Shown: positions 18,119-27,364, counted from the stretch's first letter. The stretch is 64,000 bases of DNA from Candidatus Thiodubiliella sp. (GCA_029237605.1 JAQRGB010000001.1:344303-408302), one strand, 5' to 3'. Notes: a model not told the origin generated them from the letters alone. Numbers and translations: made by a program.

Positions 18119-19837
18119 TACTTCAATACCTCTCTCAACAAGTCTTCAGACTCCTGTTCAAGATCTAACAAATCTTTTACCACTTCACTCATCGGTCGTA
18201 GTGATTTGTATTTGTAAAAATATTTGGTAAAGTTGATTTCATAACCAACTTTGTTTTTAGATTCATCCATCCATGAATCTGGTAAATGAGGTTTTACTTC
18301 TCTTTCAAAGTAATCTTCAATATCATCAATCAAAGGTATCCTTTCATGATCTCTTTTTTTGGTATCTGGTTTAATCTCCCCTTGTTTGTTTGTAACCACG
18401 ATTCCGTCTTTTTTCAATGGCTGTTCAACGGTTACTTTTGTATATCCGAAATTGTGGTTATCAAAAATATAACTAATATCAGATTCTTTAAAATTTTTAT
18501 ACGTTTCAATTATTTTATCCCTACCGTCTTGACTGATTTCTTTACTCTTATCACCAAGATTTTTTCTTAACTTGTTATAGAACTCAGAACCATTAATTAA
18601 TTGAACCCTACCTTTTCTATCCTCTGATTTTTTATTGGTAACTATCCAAATATAAGTTGATATACCGGTATTAAAGAACAACCTATCAGGTAACGAAACG
18701 ATACATTCCAACATGTCACTTTCAATAATCCATTTACGAATCTCACTCTCACCCGAACCACTATCACCAGTGAACATTGGTGAACCATTTAAAACAATAC
18801 CAATACGAGATCCTTTTGACTCCATCTTAGAAATCATATGTTGTAAGAATAATAACTGACCGTCTGACGATCTTGGTGTTCCTACTGAAAATCTACCGTT
18901 AGGATTGTCACTTTCATTTTCAATAAAACTCTTTTCTGACTTCCAACTAACACCATAGGGTGGGTTGGTCAACATGTAGTCAAATTTGTCACCTTGAAAT
19001 CCATCCTCAGATAATGATGAACCTTGACGAATGTTCTCTGGGTTTCCACCAGTAATCATCATGTCAGATTTACAAATTGAATATGTTTGTGGGTTTAATT
19101 CTTGACCTAATAATCTAAACTCAACTTTATCATTGATATTCTCGTGAACCCACTCTTGACCAGTAGTCAACATTCCACCAGTTCCACAACAAGGGTCAAA
19201 GATACTTCTCACTTTACCATCGCCTTGTAGGTCGTTAGAGTCTTGTGAAAATACCATTGATACAAGTAATTTAACAACATCTCTTGGTGTGTAGTGTTCA
19301 CCAGATGTTTCATTACTCATCTCAGAGAATTTTCTTAACAACTCTTCAAATATTTGACCCATTTGATGGTTCGATACAACATCTGGGTGTAAGTCGATCT
19401 CACTAAATTTCTCAATGAATTGAAATAAACGATTGTTTTTATTTAACTTCTCAATTGGTTTTTCTAATTGGAAGTTTTCGATAAGCTCGACAACATTTTC
19501 ACTATACCCACTTAGATAGTTATTAAAGTTCATCATCACGTTTGAAGGGTCTTGCTTGAGACGTGTTAAATCATATTGGGAATGGTTGAAGAATGTTGTA
19601 TTGACCTTTCCAAGAATGATTGGTGTTGGGTCATCCACCTGTGACTTGTATTCGTTATATAGATCAATGACAGTATCTTTATGTGGTTCTAATACACAGT
19701 CAAGACGTCTTAGAACAGTGAATGGTAGGATGATATCACCGTACTCATGAGGTTTGAATAATCCTCTTAATACGTCATCACAAACGTTCCAAATAAAAAA
19801 GTCGGATCGTAGCCATGTCGTTCTGGTTAACAGACAT
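18118..19837 (-). CDS. hsdM: Type I restriction-modification DNA methyltransferase, frameshifted near its 5' end
   Basis: HsdM is the N6-adenine methyltransferase. Visible motifs are SGEHYTPRDVVKLLVSM, the AdoMet site FDPCCGTGGML and the catalytic NPPYG (in MLTNPPYGVSW). The N-terminal domain continues upstream of the GTG at 19638 as SDFFIWNVCDDVLRGLFK and YGDIILPFTVLRRLD. The natural ATG is at 19837 (MSVNQNDMAT), but the frame breaks near 19803-19812. Losing one unit of a 5-base repeat there (CGATC) would explain the shift. A start at 19638 would drop about 65 residues of the helical domain. Restriction without reliable methylation would be toxic, so its state matters. Confidence 0.85.
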
Positions 19838-19862
19838 AAATTAAGTCCAAAATAAATTGTAA

Positions 19863-20393
19863 ATGAACTTGGTATGTTATCAGATTAGGTTCATAAAATC
19901 TAACGTGTTAAATACAATAAACTCCATCTCAAAGGTAGAAGTTAACAACATGTTGAGTAAGATAGATGATCGAATTTACCGATCAATGATCAAAAGTCTA
20001 AATGAAGAATTAGAGTCCTTGGAAGATAATAGGAAGATTTCAATTAAGGAAATTGATGATTTAGACTCGAGAAAGGATTGGATTGACTGGGTATCTAAAT
20101 ATGGTGATGAGATAAGTGATAATTTAGATAAGAATACAAGTGACACTTTGAAAGGTTTAGTTAAAGATATTATCGTTCACCCTGCCATGAGTTTGAATAG
20201 AGATGGTATTAATAAACAAATAGGTCATAAACTTAACATTACGTTTAAACTACCTATTGTCAATGATAAATTGATATGGAATAATAAAATAGACAAGAGT
20301 TCTGGCTATACCATTGAAAATGGTCAGAGTACTTATGAGACCAAGAATATTCCAATTAATATTGGTGGACGACCTAAAAAAAAGTTTAAATGA
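19863..20393 (+). pseudogene. C-terminal stub of a probable large serine recombinase
   Basis: A 176-codon frame ends with a coiled-coil-like helix (MIKSLNEELESLEDNRK) and KDWIDWVSKYG. After these come LVKDIIVHP, HKLNITFKLPIVNDKLIW and a basic tail GGRPKKKFK. This order resembles the C-terminal end of large serine recombinases. The resolvase domain with the catalytic serine and the zinc ribbon are missing, so it is truncated. It lies head-to-head with hsdM, fitting an island once mobilised by its own recombinase. The assignment is from pattern, with moderate confidence. Confidence 0.5.
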
Positions 20394-20450
20394 TTATGGT
20401 AAAAAATTACACCATTCAAATTCAATCAATCACAGTTGAGTAGACTACAA

Positions 20451-21921
20451 TTACTGCTTCTTAGTTTTTGCCAACCACAGTATTCTATCAAGTTTATCAT
20501 TATATTTAAGTAAACTTTCTTGATAATCTGTAAATGCTTTAACATAGTCTAATTCAACATCGCGTTTTTCTTTATAGGCATCAATTAGTACCTCAACTGC
20601 AATAGATTGATTTAGATAATCCGCAAGTGCTAAATTAGCTTCATTCTCCACATTAATGATTATCTTTTTATACGCATTAAGTGTCTCTTTTACTAATCGT
20701 AGTTCAATAATTAACACCTCTATATCTGAAAGAATATCCTTTAATTTATTGTCGTAGTCTATATTTAGTTTTCTTAAATTTAGTTGTGACACTTTGATAT
20801 TTTTATAATTATTAACATCAACACCAATTGGTGTACTGAAATCTAGACTGGCAGTATAAAGAACACTCTTATTAGAGTAATTTGTAGTCATTGTATTGCC
20901 TTTATTATCATTTTTTTTAGCGCCAATACTAAAATCTAATTTTGATAAAGATTGATTTTTATAATAATCTAAATCAATCTTTATTAAATGCTTATCAATA
21001 TCAAGTTTTAATAAAGAACGTACTTCATGACGTAAATATTGCGTTAAATCAGACATGATTTGTGGGTATTTATTGACATTTATTTCAGGGCTTTGAAGCC
21101 ATAAGCTTGGGTCGTTTAATGCGCTAACCAATGCTTTTTTAAAGATTGTAATTTACTATCATTACTTAATACATCCTGATTTGCACGTAAGATGAGTGTG
21201 TTTAATTTCGACTTGTCTTTTGCCTTATTAGCTTTAATTATTTTTAATGATTGCCTATAATATAGGTAAATATCAGCATTTTTTGGTAAAAATTCCAATC
21301 AATATATTGTTCTAAACGATCAACCAAAAACCCTTCTTGTGCATCATGAAAATCCAACTCTTCTCGCTTTAGATCTAAGATATTACGTCGATAACTTTTT
21401 AAACTTGTTGCATTATTATCATGTTTTAATAATGGATACTTGTAACTAAATGCATAAGTATTATCAAAAGTAGTAACGTTATATTTAGCATTATTGCCAG
21501 TATAGGGCCTTTCTTGCCTATAACGTTCTATATTAATATTTGGAATTGAGCGCTTAACACTCAATGTCAAACTAGAGGGATTGGACAAGAACTTTCTTTG
21601 GGTTGTTAATCCAATAGACTTAGTGTCTTTAAGGCGATATTTTTCATAAACAGATGTAGAAGTTGTGTCTTTATTTATGTCGTAATAACTGTTTGATAAT
21701 GACGCAGTTAAATTAGTATTCCAGTGTACATAACTATGCTTGCTGGCATCTAATTCTATTTGTTTAATAGCAACATATATCTTATCTTTTTCAAAATGTG
21801 TATCTCGACTTAATACTTTATCAATAAACTCCTGTTCAGTCAATGCCAAAATATTCACAACAAACAAAAAAGATATAGTTCCTACAATAATTTTCATTAA
21901 TTCAAACATATCACTCTGCAA
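20451..21921 (-). pseudogene. TolC-family outer-membrane protein, two frameshifts
   Basis: Three overlapping frames spell one protein. 21921-21244 carries a signal-like N-terminus (MKIIVGTISFLFVVNILA) and LTEQEFIDKVLSRD. 21298-21116 carries DADIYLYYRQS-like helix sequence. 21131-20451 carries long helices ending in YKEKRDVELDYVKAFTDYQESLLKY, as in outer-membrane efflux proteins. The joins fall at a short T/A run near 21295 (NFYQK against FLPKN) and in an A6 run near 21130 (SLKKH against SLKKALVSALN). The protein would have been about 490 residues. It is inactive unless slippage restores it. Confidence 0.7.
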
Positions 21922-22189
21922 AATATTACTATTGATGATTATAAGCCAATAATAACAATTATTATATGGTTAAATTTTACATAGACTCAAATAAACATCC
22001 AAATACTTATAACATTAATTAAGTGAATATAGTATAAAATATAAATATATAAATCATATTTTTCTTAATAGACTTAATATTTTACATTGATCTCTTCTGA
22101 TTCTCTTTTTAGTTTAATTCTTAAATTGAATTATAAATCATAGCAAACACAATCCTAAATACTGTATGTTTTTATGAGTGTCCAATCTG
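21922..22189. other. Spacer between TolC-like and adhesin remnants
   Basis: AT-rich sequence with closed frames and no recognised element. Confidence 0.5.
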
Positions 22190-23050
22190 AAGTTCATTTT
22201 TGATGTCAGTCAGTTTTCCTACCCCATTGATATAGATCGCCAAAACAAGTGCTATCGCCATGTGCTTCACATACTCTCTCTGCCCCGAGGTTTTTATCTA
22301 ACCAAATTCTTTGCGTATAGTGAGAGCATAACAGTTCTATGAATATGTCCTCTAGTTTTGAAAGAAACAAAAAGTTATTACAGATTTATGAAGTAAGTCT
22401 TTTTCAGCAATACTAACAGTAATAGTAGCACTCTCATCCTTGGTATTAGTAATCTCTACTGTGTAAGCACAATCACCAACATCAACTAACGTAGTAACAC
22501 TAGTTGTTACTACCATAGCAACGCTTAAACTATCACTAACTAGATTATTGCCTTGAACATCTTTTATTCGCAAGCTAATTGTTTATTTTATCTCCAGCAA
22601 CTACAGTTTATTGGATATTCACTTATAATTGAAATTTTAACTGAAATACCTTATCACCTGTATCAAAGCTAACTGTAACTGTACTGTCTACATATTCTCC
22701 AGCAATTGTAGCATTAGTGTTAAAAACAAATGCTCTGAAAATGCCATCAACATAACCATCTTGAGGCCCACCTATCCCAGAGGCTGCACTCATAGTAACA
22801 TCTGAGCCACTAGTATGTAAATTATTACCAAATTTATCTTTAAGTTGTAAAGTAATAATTGATATTACCTTGCCATCAGCAACTACTCTTGTTGGATTCG
22901 CGGCTAGAGTTGAAGTTGCAACTGATGGATCGCCAGCTATAAAGTGCAATACAGCTTTCTCAAATACAAGTTTTCCATCAATTCTAGCAATAACATAAAA
23001 ACCCTCAGCTTTAGTACTAGTAATAGTTGCGGTATAAGTGCCGTTTTTAT
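22190..23050 (-). pseudogene. Ig-repeat adhesin remnant with FISUMP-like C-terminal domain
   Basis: The minus strand shows two bacterial Ig-like (Big_1/invasin) repeats. One is at 23050-22623 (GTYTATITSTKAEGFYVIA, ADGKVISIITLQLKDKFGNN, DSTVTVSF). The other is at 22573-22352 (ISLRIKDVQGNNLVSDSLSV, CAYTVEITNTKDESATIT). Downstream, 22350-22205 reads RIWLDKNLGAERVCEAHGD and GDLYQWGRKTD, the signature of FISUMP-type domains found at the ends of such surface proteins. Stops (TAA, TGA and a TAG) and frameshifts interrupt it. The 5' part encoding the secretion signal is gone. It is a dead surface or adhesion protein. Confidence 0.65.
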
Positions 23051-23498
23051 TGTTCTACTTGATAAATGATCTTATGTTTACAGCCAACACAAGGCAATAT
23101 CTTTAAATTATTTTGAATTACTAAGCTTGTGCTTTGGATTTTTATCGTTATCTATCATCAGCAAATAGTCATCTCGCTTCTTTTTTGCACCAGTTATAGA
23201 TGTTAAATGATGTCTACCGATTTTAATTTCAAGGTGTTTCTCATGCCATGCATAGACTTTACGTCCTTAGGAGATACGAGCAGATGCAGCCCATCGGTAT
23301 CATATATTTTGCATTACTTGCTTTTTTTTATTTTGCTCTAATATACAATCGTTTTGTTTAGTATTTTAGGAAAAATTTTAGCATATTCCTAATTTTTATT
23401 AAAAACTACTACTAATTATTAATAATTAATAATTTTTAAGATAAAGCTTTGATAATTATCACTAATTAACTGCTTTTAATAAAAATTACTAATAAATA
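23051..23498. other. Degenerate AT-rich stretch, nothing firmly recognised
   Basis: The minus strand contains a short open piece (YAWHEKHLEIKIGRHH, then AKKKRDDYLLMID, about 23270-23100) without start or family match. The rest, 23330-23498, is very AT-rich spacer before the tRNA-like gene. Confidence 0.4.
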
Positions 23499-23576
23499 TG
23501 GCGTCCCATGGGGGATTCGAACCACCCGTTACCAGAATTAAATTCTGGAGTCCTTGGCCAGCTAGACGAACGGGAC
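23499..23576 (-). tRNA. Glu-type tRNA with anticodon UUA (candidate ochre suppressor or decayed tRNA)
   Basis: The minus strand folds as a 78-base tRNA with encoded CCA. The acceptor stem GTCCCGT pairs with ATGGGAC (one G-U). The D-stem is GTCT/GGAC with G18G19, the anticodon stem CCAGA/TCTGG, and the T-loop TTCGAAT. G73 and the body resemble tRNA-Glu. The 7-base anticodon loop is ATTTAAT, so positions 34-36 are UUA, complementary to the stop codon UAA. Two warning signs: a T51-C63 mismatch in the T-stem, and possible A32-U38 and U33-A37 pairing that would close the loop. It is not a tRNA-Leu(UAA): there is no long variable arm and the register does not fit. Confidence 0.6.
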
Positions 23577-23677
23577 AATAGTATTTTAGTTGAGAATAGA
23601 TGTTCTTGCAATTTTTTAAGATAAAAAATAGCCAAGTTTAAAAAAACTGAGCTATTTCTAATATTTGGTATCACCTA

Positions 23678-24237
23678 AGTGACACCTGCTCATCAATCCC
23701 AGAGACCCGTGCTAGCACACAGGCAAGCGGTAGCTCAACTGTATTTATCAATGGCAAGCCCACTCACTAACCAGTATTGACAATAGCGCCGCCTGTGGAT
23801 CGTCTGTTACCACTGGTTCAGACGATGTTATTGCCGATATAACCTATGCACCATTAATCTATCGCTACAGCCAAGCACGCAAGTACAAGAGGGCAATGCG
23901 AAATTTATAGCTAATTATGGTATTGGCACTAGTTGTGATCTAACAAAAATACCCAAATGTGATGCTTGCACAAAGTTGAGACAAAGCCACAGAATTCCTC
24001 ATACATTAGTTCAATAACAGTGGCGAGAACAAATACATAAGTTAGTAATGGCTTGAGCAGTATGGCCTTACTAAGTTAGCATTAAAACAACTGTTGGAAA
24101 CATATTACTTATTTAGTGAAAATGCTAAAAAGCAGATAATCAATCGCCTTAAAGAAAACAACTTGTTAACCAATCACCGTAAGATGATTAATCCAAAAGG
24201 TGAGATCGGACCACTGCACAAAAATTGGCATTTCTAA
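23678..24237 (+). pseudogene. PAAR-like protein remnant
   Basis: The frame from 23678 reads SDTCSSIPETRASTQASGSS, then TVFINGKPTH and a TAA. After a frameshift it continues IDNSAACGSSVTTGSDDVIA. The pair of GSSTVFINGKP and CGSSVTTGSDDV motifs is typical of PAAR-like spike proteins of type VI secretion systems and phage-like devices. More broken pieces follow (VQEGNAKFIANYGIGTSC, then KQLLETYYLFSENAKK to LHKNWHF before a stop at 24237), perhaps an attached effector domain. At least two frameshifts are required, so the gene is dead. Confidence 0.55.
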
Positions 24238-24258
24238 TACAAAAACAAGATAAATAAC

Positions 24259-24585
24259 ATGCCAAAATTAGACGCGCTATTCTCATCTATGGGCGAGCTT
24301 AGTATATATGCCATTCCTTATGGCGCAGTTGAACCAATATTGCCAAAAGGGGGTTTAATTAAAATTAAAAAGATTGGAATTTATGTAAAAGATAGTTTTG
24401 ATTACAATGGTGCTCAATAATTAGGAAGCTGGAACATAGCGCTAAATGAAGTTACTATTTTTTCGTTTAATAATGCTAATGGTTATTGTAATATTTTGAA
24501 TAGTGACTTCATAAATTGGAGAGATGTTTATAATATTTATAGCAACATTAAGCACATTAATATTAATTATGCCTTTGGGGCGTAA
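24259..24585 (+). pseudogene. DUF6402-like gene interrupted by one in-frame TAA
   Basis: One frame runs from ATG 24259 to TAA 24583-24585 with a single internal TAA at 24418-24420 (codon 54). Motifs are KIKKIGIYVKDSFDYNG before the stop and LGSWN, ILNSDFINWRDVYN after it. These match DUF6402 proteins, which often sit beside PAAR or type VI secretion genes. The residue normally following the NGAQ position is often Tyr, so a single TAT/TAC-to-TAA change would explain the stop. The C-terminus looks shortened. Position after the PAAR remnant supports a shared origin. Confidence 0.55.
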
Positions 24586-24611
24586 AATTAAAACAACTAT
24601 TTATCTGATGA

Positions 24612-24979
24612 CATGTACTTTCTTTCACTCATTATTTGTGGTTAGAATTCACTAATAATGGCAATGCAATATTTGGGTCTTTTTTTTCACGTATATTAAC
24701 AATAGAATCATTGGCGATGATATTGACTATTTTACTTGGTCTGTCTTTTGGGCTTGATTACCGCATTGCAAATATATTAGCCAAAGCGCTTAGCTTTCTA
24801 TTTATCCCTATTTTTTTCATTGAGGGCGTGATAGAATAAATTGTGGGTTATGGTTTTTTATCAGATGTTTTAATAGACATGTTGTTTACTTTTTTAAAGA
24901 TTTTAATTTTTTTTATTTTTATGTCTATTTTTTCACCGCTAATTTATTATCTTACGATATATAAAACTATTCGCAAATG
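24612..24979 (+). pseudogene. Broken small membrane protein
   Basis: A hydrophobic frame starts near an ATG at 24612 (MTCTFFHSLFVV). It shifts frame by one base at about 24638, continues WLEFTNNGNAIFGSFFSRIL and several membrane segments, and meets an in-frame TAA at 24837-24839 after FIEGVIE. The same frame then continues to TGA at 24977-24979 (LIYYLTIYKTIRK). Three to four membrane helices are likely. The family is unknown. It follows the DUF6402-like gene and may have been its accessory. Confidence 0.4.
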
Positions 24980-25460
24980 ATTTTTAGTCTGTTTTTTTTG
25001 CTCATTAGTTAGTGTCTTGTATTTAGCTATGATCTTATCAAGGCTATCGATTGACATAAAATTTAGTATAAATTTATTAGGAATTATTAATGTGATACTT
25101 CTGATTGATTCTACTATGAAATAATTCTAGAATAAAAACGCTTTTAATTTCGTCCAAAATGCCAATAAAAAAATCACTGACACCTCTTCAATTGTCATAA
25201 ATCAAGTATGTAGTAGTAGTAACTGCAGTGATAGAATCATTAAAGCCTTTAATTGCTTTAACTTCTTTTACAATGAGCTCGCCTCTAAATACAACAAGAT
25301 TAACTTTAGTAAGTCAAACAAATACCTTCATTAAGCATCTTGCACCTGAATTTTTAAACAAAATAACCACATTCAGCACAATTAATTATTAATTGTAGTC
25401 AAATTGTCGTCATATTTATTAGTATCAATATCTTAAATACATTGATACCAAAAATTAATT
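24980..25460. other. Degenerate stretch before the tRNA pair
   Basis: No intact frame is present. The minus strand has a short open piece (VVFRGELIVKEVKAIKGFND, about 25310-25200) that I cannot assign. The rest is AT-rich and closed. Confidence 0.4.
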
Positions 25461-25535
25461 TGGTATCGCCTAGGAGAATCGAACTCCTCTTACAAGGATG
25501 AAAACCTTGGGTCCTAACCGATAGACGAAGGCGAC
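25461..25535 (-). tRNA. tRNA-Glu (UUC)
   Basis: A 75-base tRNA with encoded CCA: acceptor GTCGCCT/AGGCGAT, anticodon stem CAAGG/CCTTG with loop TTTTCAT (anticodon UUC), and T-stem GAGGAG-type arm with TTCGATT loop. All stems pair apart from a terminal G-U. This is presumably the functional tRNA-Glu. Confidence 0.93.
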
Positions 25536-25556
25536 ATAGTTTTTTGCATTAGGTGG

Positions 25557-25632
25557 TGGTGGAGCTAAGCGGGATCGAACCGCTGACCCCGACACTGCCA
25601 GTGTCGTGCTCTCCCAGCTGAGCTATAGCCCC
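25557..25632 (-). tRNA. tRNA-Ala (GGC)
   Basis: A 76-base tRNA with encoded CCA: acceptor GGGGCTA/TAGCTCC, D-loop AGCTGGGA, anticodon stem CGACA/TGTCG with loop CTGGCAG (anticodon GGC), and T-loop TTCGATC. It lies 21 bases from tRNA-Glu on the same strand, probably co-transcribed. Confidence 0.95.
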
Positions 25633-25693
25633 AGAAAGGCAAAATGTGTAAATTATAGTCTGTATGGTGAATTAGTCAAGTTAAAATACGTTT

Positions 25694-26416
25694 ATGTTAG
25701 AAAAAAAATACACTGAAAAAACTTTTACTTTAGAAATTCTCTATCATATTGGTGATTATGAAAACTCTATTCATTTTGTTTTTGACCACGCTTCAAAAAC
25801 TTGTGCTATTGTTGACCCTGCTTGGGAGGCAGATTTATTTATCCAACGTATTAACGACAAGGGGTACAAACTTACCGATATTTGGCTAACTCATTGGCAT
25901 TATGACCATACTAATGCAGTGGATGAAATTGTAGAAAAAACGGGTGCAAAAATCACAGCAGGTATTAATGAAATTTCTTACCTACAAATTGAGCATGAAG
26001 TGCAAAAAGTTAATAATAACGACATGCTACACTTAGGCAAGACAAGTATTAAAGTAATTAATACACCGGGTCATACCAAAGGTGGTGTTTGTTATTTATT
26101 AGACAGACATTTGATTGCAGGAGATACATTGTTTGTCTATGGCGCAGGAAATTGCTCTCTACCTGGGGCAAATGTGGTAGAATTTTATCATTCTATGCAA
26201 AAACTCAAGCAAATTAATGATGATGTAATGTTGCATTGCGGACATGATTATGGGTCAAAAATTGAGACCACGATGGGCAAACAAAAGCAAGGTAATGCTT
26301 GGCTTGTTATTGATACACAAGATGATTTTGTTAAATTTGTTAATGACATGAGCCAGGGCTTAATTACTTATCCGACTGATCCACTTAATAAAACCGAAAT
26401 ACAAGCTATGTTATAA
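25694..26416 (+). CDS. Metallo-beta-lactamase-fold hydrolase (glyoxalase II-like)
   Basis: The MBL metal-binding motif THWHYDHTNAVDEI is at about residues 75-88. Further ligands are NTPGHTKGG, the bridging Asp in IAGDTLFVYGAG, and MLHCGHDYG. The order matches hydroxyacylglutathione hydrolases and related thioester or persulfide hydrolases. At 240 residues it has a short extra C-terminal segment (FVKFVNDMSQG). The substrate cannot be read from the sequence. It starts about 60 bases after the divergent tRNA pair and is followed closely by nadD. Confidence 0.8.
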   Translation: MLEKKYTEKTFTLEILYHIGDYENSIHFVFDHASKTCAIVDPAWEADLFIQRINDKGYKLTDIWLTHWHYDHTNAVDEIVEKTGAKITAGINEISYLQIEHEVQKVNNNDMLHLGKTSIKVINTPGHTKGGVCYLLDRHLIAGDTLFVYGAGNCSLPGANVVEFYHSMQKLKQINDDVMLHCGHDYGSKIETTMGKQKQGNAWLVIDTQDDFVKFVNDMSQGLITYPTDPLNKTEIQAML

Positions 26417-26442
26417 AACATGAATAATCATATAATAGCATT

Positions 26443-27030
26443 ATGATTGGTTTTTTTGGTGGATCATTTGATCCAGTACATTATGGGCATTTAAAAATAG
26501 CTCGTGCCATTAAAAAAGAATTGAAGTTAGATAAACTTTTTTTAATGCCATGTAAATCTCCTGTGCATAAAAATACCTTGTATTTCTCTAACGAACAACG
26601 CATTAAAATGCTAAATCTAGCACTCATTGAATTTAATGATTTACAGATTGACACACGTGAGATTGATAGGCAAGGTGAATCCTATACAATTGATACGCTC
26701 AAACACATTAAAATAGATTTTCCAAATAAAAATATTTTTTTGATTATTGGTGAAGATAATTTTAATATACTTGAATCTTGGAAAGGTTATCAACAGTTTA
26801 GTGATTATGCTCAACTAGTTGTTCTACCTCGAACTTCTAGTGCTCAAAAAATCAATACTGGCATTGACGTGTATTTCGCCAATACCCCATTGATCAATAT
26901 TTCATCCACACAAATTAGAGATATTCTGTCTAATATATCCTCAATAGGTAAAATAGATAAAATAGGTAAACAACAAAATGTATCAGGACTATTGCCTAAA
27001 AATATTATTAAATATATCCAAAAATTATGA
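26443..27030 (+). CDS. nadD: Nicotinate-nucleotide adenylyltransferase
   Basis: NadD adenylates nicotinate mononucleotide in NAD synthesis. The nucleotidyltransferase signature GFFGGSFDPVHYGHL opens the protein. IIGEDNFNILESW lies in the middle, and the ISSTQIRDIL motif near the C-terminus binds ATP. Its 195 residues are normal for the family. The stop overlaps the rsfS start by four bases (ATGA), so nadD-rsfS-rlmH form an operon, the common bacterial arrangement. Confidence 0.93.
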   Translation: MIGFFGGSFDPVHYGHLKIARAIKKELKLDKLFLMPCKSPVHKNTLYFSNEQRIKMLNLALIEFNDLQIDTREIDRQGESYTIDTLKHIKIDFPNKNIFLIIGEDNFNILESWKGYQQFSDYAQLVVLPRTSSAQKINTGIDVYFANTPLINISSTQIRDILSNISSIGKIDKIGKQQNVSGLLPKNIIKYIQKL

Positions 27031-27362
27031 ATTTAGAAACACAACTAAAAACAGTTACTAAGATTATTGATGAACTCAAAGGTGAAGATCTTGTCATTTT
27101 AAAAGTTTTAAAGCAAAGTGTGGATATAGAGGCAGTTGTAATCGCCACAGGTCGTTCAAATCAGCATGTGCGCGGCATTGCTAACAATGTAAAAATTGAA
27201 GCCAAACGTTTAGGAATGAAAATTGTTAGCATCGAAGGTGTAGAAACAGGTCATTGGGTGTTGGTTGATTTAGCAGAAGTAGTTGTGCATATTATGACCG
27301 AACAAACTAGAGAGTTCTACAAGTTAGAAAAACTTTGGTCTAAAAAACCCATCTCTGAATAG
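27027..27362 (+). CDS. rsfS: Ribosomal silencing factor RsfS
   Basis: RsfS binds ribosomal protein L14 on the 50S subunit and blocks subunit joining during starvation. The 111-residue protein carries the family motifs VVIATGRSNQHVRGIA, EGVETGHWVLVDL, VVVHIMTEQTREFY and LEKLW. It overlaps nadD and ends two bases before rlmH. Confidence 0.93.
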   Translation: MNLETQLKTVTKIIDELKGEDLVILKVLKQSVDIEAVVIATGRSNQHVRGIANNVKIEAKRLGMKIVSIEGVETGHWVLVDLAEVVVHIMTEQTREFYKLEKLWSKKPISE

Positions 27363-27364
27363 AT

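Noticed and set aside
13938-19837. The hsd locus as a BREX or other new defence system
   Set aside because: All three genes match standard type I restriction-modification subunits, and no additional defence gene is in the operon.
23070-23310. A tyrosine-integrase N-terminal remnant next to the tRNA
   Set aside because: The piece IYDTDGLHLLVSPK appears only by mixing frames; the longest real frame (YAWHEKHLEIKIGRHH) does not show integrase motifs.
23499-23576. Reading the odd tRNA as tRNA-Leu(UAA)
   Set aside because: The anticodon register that gives UAA breaks the anticodon stem, and there is no long variable arm.
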